A DNA stretch of 64,000 nucleotides from Clostridium sp. AM33-3. GTDB taxonomy: Bacteria > Bacillota > Clostridia > Lachnospirales > Lachnospiraceae. The translations under genes and the position numbers were made by a program. This document shows positions 25,934 to 34,812 of the stretch, piece by piece (the stretch's first letter is position 1; each line of letters starts with the position of its first letter). Location: positions 1 to 64,000 of the forward strand of contig NZ_QUIV01000004.1 of the NCBI RefSeq assembly GCF_003480315.1, read 5' to 3'. The notes beneath the pieces were generated by a model. That model made no database searches. It saw nothing but the letters and a program-made list of their open reading frames with translations, and was not told the DNA's origin.

Positions 25934-26818
25934 TTACAGAAGCTTTTCAATGCGTCCGTCGTTATACATACGGATGCCGGCACGTCTTGCTACCCAGCAG
26001 TGGAAATTGATTGCTACCGGAGCAATGGCGGTATGGGTTGCAGCGGTTCCGATCTTAACGGCCAGACATACGGTGTCACCGCCGGTTCCTGCAGCACCAA
26101 GGCCAAGCTTGTTGATGTTGTCGCGGAGCTCATCCTCCAGTCTTGCAAGAAGCGGATCCGGGTTGGTGTCGGACCAGTTACGGGTGCTGATTGCTTCACG
26201 GCTTAACTTGGATGCGATATCCATCTGTCCGCCGATGCCGATGCCGATGCCGAATGGCGGGCATGGCTTTCCGCCTGCGTTGATCGCGGTTTCCAGAACG
26301 AAACGTTTTAAACCTTCAAAATCTTTGTCCAGCTTTAAGGTAGCGGTAGTGAAAATCTTCATGGCATTGCCAAGCTCAGCGCCGCAGCCCTTGAAGCTGA
26401 TGATGAAATCGACATAATCCTGTCCCGGATTGTACTGGTATTCAATGTTCGGAACACCCTTACCGGTGTTGTTGCCAGGATTATGACGGGTTAACGGATC
26501 AACGATACTCGGACGAAGGTAGCCCTTTTTGGTGGCTTCACCGAGCGCCTCAGCAATCGTGTCTTTTGCGAAAGACGGGAAGTTGTCATCGCCGTAGGAA
26601 ATCCAGGTGGTCGGATATCCAGGGGACTGGCAGACTGCCTTGTCCTGTGCTTTTGCGATATCCAGATTCTCCAGCATGGAAGAAAGCATACTCTTCGCGG
26701 TTTCATTGGTTTCGCGATCCAGAGCAGCCTGAACCAGTGCCTTTACATCAGCTGAAATTTCGGTTACGGCTCTGATGCAGGCATCATGCATGGCTTCTTT
26801 CATCAATTCTTTTTCCAT
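25934..26818 (-). CDS. Class I fumarase / L-tartrate dehydratase, alpha subunit
   Basis: A 294-residue catalytic subunit that carries a [4Fe-4S] cluster. Candidate ligand cysteines are in AVCQSPG (about residue 63), FKGCGAE (about 144) and GGKPCPP (about 187), with GIGIGIGGQMD following. The start has an AAGGAGG site and the gene lies 29 bases after the MmgE/PrpD gene. The motif reads VCQSPG where many fumarases have VCQDTG, so the substrate may not be fumarate; tartrate or a related diacid is possible. It pairs with the beta subunit encoded next. Confidence 0.87.
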   Translation of the reverse strand: MEKELMKEAMHDACIRAVTEISADVKALVQAALDRETNETAKSMLSSMLENLDIAKAQDKAVCQSPGYPTTWISYGDDNFPSFAKDTIAEALGEATKKGYLRPSIVDPLTRHNPGNNTGKGVPNIEYQYNPGQDYVDFIISFKGCGAELGNAMKIFTTATLKLDKDFEGLKRFVLETAINAGGKPCPPFGIGIGIGGQMDIASKLSREAISTRNWSDTNPDPLLARLEDELRDNINKLGLGAAGTGGDTVCLAVKIGTAATHTAIAPVAINFHCWVARRAGIRMYNDGRIEKLL

Positions 26819-26847
26819 AATAAAAACCTCCTTAAATGGTATTGGGT

Positions 26848-28218
26848 TTATGATAATTGAAATACTTTGTTGATATCATCGAATGTTTCCAGGTTATGCA
26901 GGTTGTCTAACAGGCGGGTAACTACGTCGGCACCAAGCATATCCTCCGTCAGCAGGCGGAATTTGCGGTCAGCCATAGCCCAGTCGAATGGATTCTTGAA
27001 GTCACCGATCGGGTAGTCTACCTGATCCGTGATAATCTCGCCGCTCTTCATGGTGATGGTGAGCTTGTGGGACCACTGGTTCGGATCCTGATGGAACTCA
27101 TCGTCCAGCTTCGGGCTGACATTGACCTTGATCTTGGACATCAGGTCTTTGATCTTTGGATTGTTAATGTTTTCGATGGTAAATACCCGGTCGCTTAAAT
27201 CCCGTAAAATGATGGCAGCGGCAATGCAGAACTGAACGCTGAATTTCGCTGCGTACGGATTTTCCGGATATGGATTGTTGGTAGTCTGTACCGCGGTGCT
27301 GTAGGTATCATCCGTGATGGATACGATATCGTCCGGATTGATGTCATGTGCCGCAAGGATCTTCTCAACACAGTAGTCCGCGGAATGGGTATGGCGGCAG
27401 CAAGCATACGGCTTGAAGGAATTTTCGGTGATGCGGTAGCCTTCGCCGAAGCCCTTTATCAGGTTGTTCATGTCATGCTCCGGGGCAAGTGCATTTACAA
27501 AAGCGCGCTCTCCCTCCAGAATGGCAGGGGCACCGGTAAAGCCAAGTTTTGCAAGCTCAGCAGCCCGCATACCGCAGAGGTTCGCATTTGCGGTGTGAAG
27601 AACCTTGCTCATGGATCCGCTTGCCAGGAATTCCCACAGGCCCGCAGCCTGGGTTCCAGCGGAGCCAAAGCAGTTTACCATCTGTTCTTCCGTGAGACCA
27701 AGCAGCTTAGAGGCGGTGGCACCGGAGGAAAAGGCACCGACTACCGCGGTAGTATGCCAGTATTTATAGGAGGAAGGGTTGATGGTCTCTCCGATGCGGG
27801 CACCTGCCTCATAGCCTGCAGCCACTGCTTCGATTACCTGTCTGCCGCTCAGGTGAAGCTTCTGCGCAAGGGCAAAAGCGGTCGGAACGGTGATGACAGC
27901 CAGATGGGTGATGGATGCGTTGTGCACATCGTCCATATCCATGACATGGCCAAATACTGCATTTAATGCAGCGGCCTGTTCAGTGGTCATATTTGGAAAA
28001 CCAGGCTGGAACAGGCTGGCCTGGGGAGCAGTTACCTTCTCGGCATAATATTCCTTCCAGATGGATGATTCTTTCTTTGCGGAACCGGCAATGGCTACAC
28101 CTATGAAATCAAGAATGCACATTTTGGTGATGTCGATGGTGTGGGCATCAAAATGGTCATAGCCCATATCTTTGATATAGGCGGCCAGTTTCCGGGTTTC
28201 CTGATTGGCAGTACTCAT
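26848..28218 (-). CDS. MmgE/PrpD-family dehydratase-like protein
   Basis: A 456-residue protein of the MmgE/PrpD family, which includes 2-methylcitrate dehydratase, cis-aconitate decarboxylase and several uncharacterised members. Family marks are ILDFIGVAIAGS near residue 40, GHVMDMDDVHNASITH near 90, GYEAGARIG near 137 and the FKPYACCRHTH box near 265. The start MSTANQ has GAGGAGG 6 bases upstream; the frame extends to 28233. It heads the minus-strand operon with the Fe-S hydratase, fumC and malic enzyme, so it likely acts on a di- or tricarboxylic acid. The exact reaction is unknown. Confidence 0.88.
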   Translation of the reverse strand: MSTANQETRKLAAYIKDMGYDHFDAHTIDITKMCILDFIGVAIAGSAKKESSIWKEYYAEKVTAPQASLFQPGFPNMTTEQAAALNAVFGHVMDMDDVHNASITHLAVITVPTAFALAQKLHLSGRQVIEAVAAGYEAGARIGETINPSSYKYWHTTAVVGAFSSGATASKLLGLTEEQMVNCFGSAGTQAAGLWEFLASGSMSKVLHTANANLCGMRAAELAKLGFTGAPAILEGERAFVNALAPEHDMNNLIKGFGEGYRITENSFKPYACCRHTHSADYCVEKILAAHDINPDDIVSITDDTYSTAVQTTNNPYPENPYAAKFSVQFCIAAAIILRDLSDRVFTIENINNPKIKDLMSKIKVNVSPKLDDEFHQDPNQWSHKLTITMKSGEIITDQVDYPIGDFKNPFDWAMADRKFRLLTEDMLGADVVTRLLDNLHNLETFDDINKVFQLS

Positions 28219-28282
28219 ATAAAGCCTCCTCACAGATTTAGATATTTTCGTTAAAGTGTCTGGAAATTGTTATTTTCTCTGG

Positions 28283-28314
28283 TGGTATACCAGCTGTGAT
28301 TACAGAATACCACA
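28283..28314. promoter_or_regulatory. Candidate GntR operator pair
   Basis: A perfect TGGTATACCA palindrome at 28283-28292 and a half-site GAATACCAC at 28306-28314, in the region between the divergent MmgE/PrpD operon and the GntR gene. This is the expected position for control by the adjacent GntR regulator. The same 10-mer occurs at 13404 and 35314. Confidence 0.6.
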
Positions 28315-28383
28315 CATAATGAAAAAATGGAAGAGAAAATGAGAAAAAAATTATAGAATTTGACGAGGCTTTTTTGGGGACTA

Positions 28384-28413
28384 TTGACAATGACAGAAGT
28401 TTTATTGTATCTT
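28384..28413 (+). promoter_or_regulatory. Promoter of the gntR-marR pair
   Basis: TTGACA at 28384-28389, 18-base spacer, TATCTT at 28408-28413. The start codon at 28505 is about 85 bases downstream of the predicted transcription start. Confidence 0.65.
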
Positions 28414-28504
28414 TTAAATAACAAAAAATGTGAAACACAGAAAAAGAGCACGAATGCTATTTGCCGGAATGTTTTTTACATTTAGAAGAACTGAGGGGAA
28501 ATTC

Positions 28505-29227
28505 ATGGAAGAAAAGAAAGTATCAAAAACTGGAAATAAATATTACGAAGTGATCCTGGACTGGTTCCGCCAGCAGATCCTGTCCGGTCAGATGAAGGAG
28601 GGAGACACGATTCCTTCAGAACGGGAGCTGGCTGCTCAGTTTGGTGTAAGCCGGGTTCCGGTGAGGGAGGCCTTAAGAATTCTGGAGTATATTGGAATTA
28701 TCAGCAACGGAGCGGATGGAATGATCATTCAGCGGGTAGATGTACAGCTGTTTACACCGGGAGCTAATTTTGCAACGGAGATCACCCAGGAAACCATCGA
28801 AAATCTGTTTGAAGTGCGGATCTTTCTGGAGTCCGCTGCGGCATACTATGCAGCACTGCGGCATACGGATGAGGATATTGAACAGATCCGTAATGCCATT
28901 ACAGCCATGTCCGCAGCGATCGACGATCCGGACGCAGACAGCGAAGCCTTTACACGTTCATCCCATGCTTTCCATCTGCGGGTGATCGCGGCGGCCAAGA
29001 ACCCGGTACTGGAAAACCTGTACCGCAGTCTCTATGATCTTCTGGAGATTTCCAAACAATACACCATGCGTCCGGAGAGTGTCAGCGATTCTACCCTCAT
29101 GGATCATGAAGCCATTCTCTACAAAATCGAGAGCGGAAATGCGGATGATGCCAGCAAATATATGAAATTCCATCTGAGCAGGGCGTTAAAGCGGGTCATG
29201 GCCGATCATGACAAAATGAAGGAATAG
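28505..29227 (+). CDS. GntR/FadR-family transcription regulator
   Basis: A 240-residue regulator. The N-terminal winged helix (about residues 12-80) shows PSERELAAQFGVSRVPVREAL, typical of GntR proteins. The C-terminal FCD-type helical domain (about 100-235) has the acidic and His residues of a metal-assisted effector site (RSSHAFHLRV, MDHEAILYKIE). FCD regulators usually sense organic acids. ATG 28505 was chosen since GAGGGG lies just upstream; the frame opens at 28430. It is divergent from the C4-acid operon and followed after 11 bases by a MarR gene. TGGTATACCA motifs nearby are plausible targets. Confidence 0.92.
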   Translation: MEEKKVSKTGNKYYEVILDWFRQQILSGQMKEGDTIPSERELAAQFGVSRVPVREALRILEYIGIISNGADGMIIQRVDVQLFTPGANFATEITQETIENLFEVRIFLESAAAYYAALRHTDEDIEQIRNAITAMSAAIDDPDADSEAFTRSSHAFHLRVIAAAKNPVLENLYRSLYDLLEISKQYTMRPESVSDSTLMDHEAILYKIESGNADDASKYMKFHLSRALKRVMADHDKMKE

Positions 29228-29238
29228 GAGGGAAGCAA

Positions 29239-29760
29239 ATGGCGGCAAAGCGGAGCAGCAAAGAATACAGCAATGCAGAGGCTGTGGATATTATCCACCA
29301 GGTAGCCAATTTGTACATTTCCACAAAGGTGCCGCAGGATTACGGAACGGGAGAAGAGTATACCTCTGTTGAGGTTCATACGCTCAAGCACATTGCGGAT
29401 AATCCTGGCATTACAGTAACAGAACTTGCGCGGCATAATGGTAAGACGAAGGGCGCTATTTCCCAGATTCTTAAAAAAATCGAGAAAAAGGGTCTGGTTT
29501 GCAGGGAAGCGTCCAATGGAGATAACAAATTACCGCTGTTTTTGACAGAAAAGGGAAAGGAACTGGATCTGGCCCACCGAAATTATGATATGGTCCATGC
29601 CGGTGAATCCATGAATGAAGTACGGAGGCTTTACACGCCGGAGGAAATGAATACCGCCTTTCAGGTACTGGAAACCTGGCTGGAGGTCAGACGCCAGGTC
29701 GAAGAAGAACGAAAAAAGAACAAGATAAAACAAAATTATCCTGTGAACAGAAAAGATTAA
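29239..29760 (+). CDS. MarR-family transcription regulator
   Basis: A 173-residue winged-helix regulator. The DNA-binding segment is TVTELARHNGKTKGAISQILKKIEKKGL (recognition helix about residues 70-82), followed by a charged wing (EASNGDNK) and a dimerisation helix. The C-terminus is Arg/Lys-rich. It starts 11 bases after gntR with a GGAGGGA ribosome site. Its stop codon lies in the left arm of a terminator. A TTGTGCACAA palindrome at 29907, before the TRAP transporter, is a possible target but this is speculative. Confidence 0.9.
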   Translation: MAAKRSSKEYSNAEAVDIIHQVANLYISTKVPQDYGTGEEYTSVEVHTLKHIADNPGITVTELARHNGKTKGAISQILKKIEKKGLVCREASNGDNKLPLFLTEKGKELDLAHRNYDMVHAGESMNEVRRLYTPEEMNTAFQVLETWLEVRRQVEEERKKNKIKQNYPVNRKD

Positions 29761-29800
29761 AGAATGAAAGCTTTACAAATCATTCTTTAATCTTTTTTTG
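29757..29800 (+). terminator. Terminator of gntR-marR
   Basis: An 11-base-pair perfect stem (29757-29767 with 29780-29790) and a T-run to 29799. The left arm includes the marR stop codon. Confidence 0.88.
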
Positions 29801-30057
29801 TGCAAAATAAACAGTGACAAAAACGAAGAAATGAAAAAGATGTCAAAAATAGAAAAAAGGTATTGAAAAAAAAAAAAAAATAGTTTAGAATCAAAACAAC
29901 AACAAATTGTGCACAAAAAAGATAAAAATAAAAAAGAAATGGAGGAAAAAGTCAGAATATTCAAATAAAAAGCACGAAAAGAAAACAATTTTTGCATTAC
30001 ATACCTGAGAAGAAACTTCACACACGGCACTGACTTCCAACATAAAGGGGGATGAAC
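29801..30057 (+). other. AT-rich leader of the TRAP operon with a TTGTGCACAA palindrome
   Basis: A 257-base gene-free stretch, very A-rich, with a run of 15 A at 29866-29880. A perfect palindrome TTGTGCACAA lies at 29907-29916 and a partial copy (TTGTGCAAAA) near 29798. No convincing -35/-10 pair was identified. An AAAGGGGG ribosome site at 30044-30051 serves the transporter gene. Confidence 0.45.
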
Positions 30058-31902
30058 ATGTTAAAAAAACTATCGTTTCTATTGGCTTTTGTATTCTGCC
30101 TGTTCCATTGCTGGACCGCAATGTTTGGAGCGGCAGCAGGAATTGGACAGAAAGCAATTCATCTGGGACTTGTATTAATTATTTTCTTTTTGGATTATCT
30201 GGCGAAAGAGGATCGAAAATGGTATTTGAAGATCACAGACCTGTTTTTTATTATTGCATCGGCAGGAAGCCTGATCTATATCATGTCAATTGACAGTACC
30301 ATCGACTTGAGAAGCGGAGTGGTATATACCTACGATATCGTTTTTGGTGTTCTTCTTGTTTTGGCCTTGATTGAGGCAACACGCAGATCTGTGGGCACCT
30401 CACTTGCAATTGTTACAGGCTGCTTTATTCTGTATGGTTTCTTCGGGCAGTATATGCCGGGCTTTCTGGCCCATGTAGGAATGGATCTTCCAAGATTTAT
30501 CAGCATTGTGTATCTGGGAACCGATGGAATTTACGGCACAGCAATTTATGCTTCGGCAAGCTACATTGTTTTGTTTGTTATCCTTGGAGCGGTATTTAAT
30601 GAGACGGGTGTTGGCGACTATTTTACCAAACTGGCTTCCAGGGCATTTGGACGCTTTGTCGGCGGACCGGCCAAGATTGCGGTAGTGGCAAGCGGACTGT
30701 TTGGCTCAATCAGTGGCAGTGCAATAGCAAATGTCATCGGAACCGGAACCTTCACCATTCCGATGATGAAGAAATGTGGATTTGAGGACGAATATGCCGC
30801 AGCGGTAGAAGCATCTGCATCAACGGGTGGACAGATCATGCCGCCGGTTATGGGAGCTACGGCATTTTTGATTGCGGAGTATCTGGGCATCCCGTATTTT
30901 GACCTGGTAAAGGCAGCTCTGATCCCGGCTGTACTGTTTTACGTGGCAATTTTGATGACTGTGGATTTATATGCGCGAAAACATCACATTTCCGGTGTTC
31001 CGGAGGATGAGCTTCCCACCTGGAAAGAACTGGGAAAAACCGTATATCTGATTCTTCCGCTGGTATACCTGATTATTTCCATGAGCGTATTGAAGATGTC
31101 AGTTACGAAATCCGGTATTTCATCAATCCTTATGGCGATTGTATGCACCATGTTTTCTGCAAAGAACAGACTGAACAAAGAAAAAATTGTAAAGATCATT
31201 AAGGGCTCTATCAACGGGGCAAAGCCTGTGGCCATTGCCTGTGGCGTGGTTGGAATCATCATCGGCATCGTTATGGGTTCCGGTCTGGGATTCAGGATGT
31301 CATCGGTCCTGATTCAGGTTTCCAATGGCAACCTTGCAATCCTGCTCATTTTAACCATGGTCGTATCCCTGATTATGGGAATGGGTGTTCCGACAACAGC
31401 AGCTTATCTGATGCTGGCTCTGCTTGTAGTTCCGGCTTTAAAGCAGATGAATGTACTTCCGTTGGCGGCACATTTATTTATTTTCTATTTTGGTATTATT
31501 TCAAATGTTACACCTCCGGTTGCCCTCGCAGCCTATGCGGCTGCAGGAGTGGCAAGATGCAATCCGACGAAGACTGGATTTTTTGCCTTTAAGTTATCCT
31601 TGTCCGGATTCATTCTTCCATTTATCTTTGTTTACAATCCGGTTCTTCTGATGCAGGGAAGTGCACTTGAGATTATACAGTCCCTGATCACGGCACTCCT
31701 TGGCATTTACAGTTTGTCATGTGCGCTGGAAAAATTTGCGTTCAAGTGGGAAATCAGTCAGGTGGAGCGGGTGGCTTTGTTTGTATCTGCAATCCTTTTG
31801 GTTGTGCCTGGAACGCTGACAGATATGGTTGGATTTGTGGTTCTGGCTGTAATCTTTGCTTTAAAGCTAATTGAGAATAAGAAAAAAGTATCATGCAATT
31901 AA
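30058..31902 (+). CDS. TRAP transporter fused permease (TAXI type)
   Basis: A 614-residue membrane protein with about 16-18 hydrophobic helices, combining the small and large TRAP permease parts (DctQ-like and DctM-like) in one chain. The DctM part shows GLFGSISGSAIANVIGTGTF near residue 215 and ASASTGGQIMPPVMGA near 255, both diagnostic for TAXI-TRAP permeases. It should use an ion gradient to import organic acids handed over by the binding protein encoded next. ATG 30058 is preferred to 30052 since the ribosome site ends directly at 30051. Substrate unknown; dicarboxylates or N-acyl amino acids are plausible from neighbours. Confidence 0.93.
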   Translation: MLKKLSFLLAFVFCLFHCWTAMFGAAAGIGQKAIHLGLVLIIFFLDYLAKEDRKWYLKITDLFFIIASAGSLIYIMSIDSTIDLRSGVVYTYDIVFGVLLVLALIEATRRSVGTSLAIVTGCFILYGFFGQYMPGFLAHVGMDLPRFISIVYLGTDGIYGTAIYASASYIVLFVILGAVFNETGVGDYFTKLASRAFGRFVGGPAKIAVVASGLFGSISGSAIANVIGTGTFTIPMMKKCGFEDEYAAAVEASASTGGQIMPPVMGATAFLIAEYLGIPYFDLVKAALIPAVLFYVAILMTVDLYARKHHISGVPEDELPTWKELGKTVYLILPLVYLIISMSVLKMSVTKSGISSILMAIVCTMFSAKNRLNKEKIVKIIKGSINGAKPVAIACGVVGIIIGIVMGSGLGFRMSSVLIQVSNGNLAILLILTMVVSLIMGMGVPTTAAYLMLALLVVPALKQMNVLPLAAHLFIFYFGIISNVTPPVALAAYAAAGVARCNPTKTGFFAFKLSLSGFILPFIFVYNPVLLMQGSALEIIQSLITALLGIYSLSCALEKFAFKWEISQVERVALFVSAILLVVPGTLTDMVGFVVLAVIFALKLIENKKKVSCN

Positions 31903-31928
31903 AAAATATAAAAAAGGAGAGACGTACT

Positions 31929-32963
31929 ATGAAAAAACACACATTCAAAATGCTGACAGCAGCTTTTCTGGCAGGCACAATGCTGCTTGCTTCTACCGGA
32001 TGCTCGAATAAACCGGTCAGCTCCGCACCTTCATCGGCTGCGGCTTCCGGCGGAGAAAGTGCTGCAGCGCCGGCTTCCTCAGGTGGAAAGGTGACAATCC
32101 GCATTGGCGGTGGCCCAAGTTCCAGTGCAAACTATACAACCTTTGCCGGCATTGGAAATCTGATCATGAAGGATAATCCAAATTATCTGGTAAATACGGA
32201 AATTTCTACCGGATCCCAGGAAAACATTCGTATGATCCAGAATGGAACTGCACAGTTTGGTGTGGCCATGACGGATGTAGAAGAGGCAGCTGCAAAGGGA
32301 AACCGTGAATTTGAGGGAAGCCCGGTGGATATTTGTCATGTCATGGGTGGATATACCACGATGCTGCATATGTTTGTACCGAAAGATTCTGATATTAACT
32401 CGATCGCAGACCTGAAAGGAAAAAAGTTAGCAGTAAGTAAGGGTGCAATGGCGCAGTATTATATGCCGATTTTACTGGAAGCTTATGGACTGACAACGGA
32501 CGATGTACAGATCACAGAGACAGCACTGCAGGATATCTGTGATGCAGTTAATGATGGAAATGCAGATTTCGGAGTACATATCACACCATATACCAGTTCT
32601 CCGATTGCTGACCTGGCAGCGACCAAGGGAATCAAGCTCATTTCTCTGGATCAGGAACACATTGATAAGATCGTTGCGGAAAACCCGTTCTTCTTTGAAA
32701 CCACCATTCCGGGCGGTACTTATACGGGAATAGACAATGATACGGTTGTAATTGGTACACGTAATAACCTGGTGTGTGCAAGAAGTGTAGATGAAGATGT
32801 TGTTTACAATGTAGTAAAGACGATCATCGAGCATCAGGATGAACTGCCGGATATCCATCCGCAGGCGAAGATGTTCAACAAGGAAAACGCAGTTGATGGA
32901 GCTTTGATTGATATTCATCCGGGTGCAGCAAAATATTATAAAGAAATTGGCATCATGAACTAG
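31929..32963 (+). CDS. TAXI-family TRAP solute-binding lipoprotein
   Basis: A 344-residue exported binding protein. The signal peptide ends in a lipobox (LASTGC, Cys near residue 25) followed by a Ser/Ala linker. The TAXI family pattern starts with IRIGGGPSSSANYTTFAGIG near residue 57 and continues with NTEISTGSQENIRMIQNG. ATG 31929 has AAGGAG 8 bases upstream; the frame opens at 31893 within the permease end. It provides substrate to the fused permease encoded just upstream. Confidence 0.93.
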   Translation: MKKHTFKMLTAAFLAGTMLLASTGCSNKPVSSAPSSAAASGGESAAAPASSGGKVTIRIGGGPSSSANYTTFAGIGNLIMKDNPNYLVNTEISTGSQENIRMIQNGTAQFGVAMTDVEEAAAKGNREFEGSPVDICHVMGGYTTMLHMFVPKDSDINSIADLKGKKLAVSKGAMAQYYMPILLEAYGLTTDDVQITETALQDICDAVNDGNADFGVHITPYTSSPIADLAATKGIKLISLDQEHIDKIVAENPFFFETTIPGGTYTGIDNDTVVIGTRNNLVCARSVDEDVVYNVVKTIIEHQDELPDIHPQAKMFNKENAVDGALIDIHPGAAKYYKEIGIMN

Positions 32964-32987
32964 CATATAAGGAAGAGAGGCACATGT

Positions 32988-33989
32988 ATGATTGAGGTAT
33001 TTGGACATCAGGTGAATCCAGGAGAAAAAGCGTATTTTACCGTGCCGGTAGGGCAGCTTTCTCATCAGGCCGTGATTGAGATTCCGGTGATTGTGGTTGC
33101 CGGAAAAAAAGAAGGAACTGTTTTATGGGTGAATGGAACCGTACATGGTGATGAGCTGAATGGTTCTTATGCCGCATGGGAGCTGTCTCGTGAACTTGAT
33201 CCTGAAAAAATGTCTGGCACGTTTATTGTAACGCCAATCTGCAACCCAATTGCATTTGAAGCAAGAAACAAAATATCTGCAATTGACAGTATGGATATGG
33301 ATACAGCATTTCCGGGTGATCCAAAGGGAATGCTGACCCAGCGGATTGCGTATGTAATATATGAAGAGATCCGCAAGCATGCGAAGGCACTGATTAGTTT
33401 CCATACGATGGCAACACCATATCTGGCCAATCCGTATTCGGTACGAAAAATTGTTCCTGGGGTTTCCGCGGAGATCAATAAAGTTTCAGAGGGAATGCAG
33501 CGTGCCTTTGGCGTGTCTGTCAACTGTCTGGTTGATCTGGGCGGCGCAACCAATGAGCTGCCGGGAGTTACAAGCGGAGCCCTTGATATCACCTGTATGA
33601 AGGATGGAATCCCGGCTTTCATGGGTGAAATGGGACAGGGCGGAAAAATCGAGGACCGGTTTGTGGAAGCAGGCAGACAGGGAATCCGGAATGTCATGAT
33701 CTATCTTGGAATGCTGGATGGAACTGTGGTACAGCCGCAGAAGCAGATTCTGATCACGAAGCGGAAATTCCTGCGAAGCGATAAGGGCGGTTTGATTCAG
33801 ATGTGCGTGAAATCAGGCGATACGGTAAAGGCAGGCGAAGCTCTTTTGAAGCTGCATTATTATGGTTCAGAGGTTTCTGAAATGCCGGCTGAAACAGACT
33901 GCTTTGTAATTGGCACCAGAGAGAATCCGGTTGTAAGTACGGGAGACCGCATTGCTTTTGTCGGCCTGGAATGGAGCGAATGGAACTAG
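32988..33989 (+). CDS. Succinylglutamate desuccinylase / aspartoacylase family hydrolase
   Basis: A 333-residue zinc hydrolase of the M14-like AstE/AspA family. Zinc ligands are expected in NGTVHGDELNG (His and Glu near residues 50-54) and SFHTM (His near 136). The C-terminal part (about residues 255-325) is a lipoyl-like beta domain (SDKGGLIQMCVKSGD). Such enzymes cut amide or acyl bonds of N-acyl amino acids or related compounds. It is 24 bases after the TAXI binding protein gene, so it may process the imported compound. The exact substrate is unknown. Confidence 0.85.
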   Translation: MIEVFGHQVNPGEKAYFTVPVGQLSHQAVIEIPVIVVAGKKEGTVLWVNGTVHGDELNGSYAAWELSRELDPEKMSGTFIVTPICNPIAFEARNKISAIDSMDMDTAFPGDPKGMLTQRIAYVIYEEIRKHAKALISFHTMATPYLANPYSVRKIVPGVSAEINKVSEGMQRAFGVSVNCLVDLGGATNELPGVTSGALDITCMKDGIPAFMGEMGQGGKIEDRFVEAGRQGIRNVMIYLGMLDGTVVQPQKQILITKRKFLRSDKGGLIQMCVKSGDTVKAGEALLKLHYYGSEVSEMPAETDCFVIGTRENPVVSTGDRIAFVGLEWSEWN

Positions 33990-34492
33990 ACAAGAGTATG
34001 CTGTATGTGGAAACAGCAGAAGGCAAAGATATAGAGCTTTTGTATCAGCTGTGCAAAAAGCAGTCTTATGAGGAATTTTGTTTGTGGGGAGCAGATTTTG
34101 TGTATGATTATCCTCCGAATCTGGCCCAGATGAAACAAAGCTATGCCTCAAGAAAACGAATGCTTCTTTATCGGGTAATCTTTCAGGAAAGAATCATAGG
34201 TTTTGCTGAACTGGATCAGATTCAGGAGAACCGATCGGACGCAGTTCTGGCCCGGGTGGTGTTGGAGCCTGAAATGCGGGGCCGGGGGCTTGGAACATTC
34301 ACTATAAAAAGTATATTGAAGCAGGCTTTTTGCATATTGCAGGTGGAGCGCGTGAGCCTGGTTGTTTATCAGAATAATACCAGGGCCATCCGGTGCTATG
34401 AAGCATGCGGGTTTCGGATGGAAGAGGCACTCATTCGCAAGGGCCGTCCAGATGCCTGGATTATGCGGGCATTGCCGGCAGAAAAAAAGTAG
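33980..34492 (+). CDS. GNAT-family N-acetyltransferase
   Basis: A 170-residue acetyltransferase of the GNAT fold. Motif A is EMRGRGLGTFTIK (acetyl-CoA pyrophosphate loop RGRGLG near residue 95), and motif B is NNTRAIRCYEACGF near 136. ATG 33980 is chosen with a GGAATGGAG-like site upstream; ATG 33971 is possible. The start overlaps the end of the acylase gene by 10 bases, so the two are coupled. The acceptor may be an amino compound released by that hydrolase, but this is inference. Confidence 0.85.
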   Translation: MELDKSMLYVETAEGKDIELLYQLCKKQSYEEFCLWGADFVYDYPPNLAQMKQSYASRKRMLLYRVIFQERIIGFAELDQIQENRSDAVLARVVLEPEMRGRGLGTFTIKSILKQAFCILQVERVSLVVYQNNTRAIRCYEACGFRMEEALIRKGRPDAWIMRALPAEKK

Positions 34493-34508
34493 AAAAGCAT
34501 AAGGAAAA

Positions 34509-34548
34509 AGAACTGGGTTTTGCAGTGACAAGCCCGGTTCTTTTTTTG
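34509..34548 (+). terminator. Terminator of the TRAP-acylase-GNAT operon
   Basis: AGAACTGGG (34509-34517) pairs with CCCGGTTCT (34533-34541) with one G-T pair, followed by seven T. Confidence 0.88.
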
Positions 34549-34624
34549 TTAGAAAATAAAATTATTAAAAATGCACAGAAAAATAAAAAAATACATATGG
34601 TTTCACGGCAAAAGTTAACATCAT

Positions 34625-34795
34625 ATTAACTTTATTATTTCTATAAATCTTCTCTGCGCGTTCATCATCCGCTCACTTGGATACCGGAAATATGGCATGA
34701 TTGCGGTCTGTTCCGTGGCTGCTGTAGCAGTTGTGTTCGTGATTTTCAAGGTGATACTGTCTGTGCCGCTTCCAATGATCATACTTGATTTTTAA
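34625..34795 (+). pseudogene. C-terminal relic of a TctB subunit
   Basis: Translated in the frame ending at the TAA of 34793-34795, this stretch gives LLCAFIIRSLGYRKYG and ends SVPLPMIILDF. The intact TctB at 37872-38309 has FILCFFVIRSLGYKKTG and ends SVPLPMILLDF. About 55 residues remain and there is no start codon or N-terminal part, so this is the tail of a second, deleted tctB copy. Confidence 0.8.
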
Positions 34796-34812
34796 CGCGA
34801 GGAGGGGAATGT

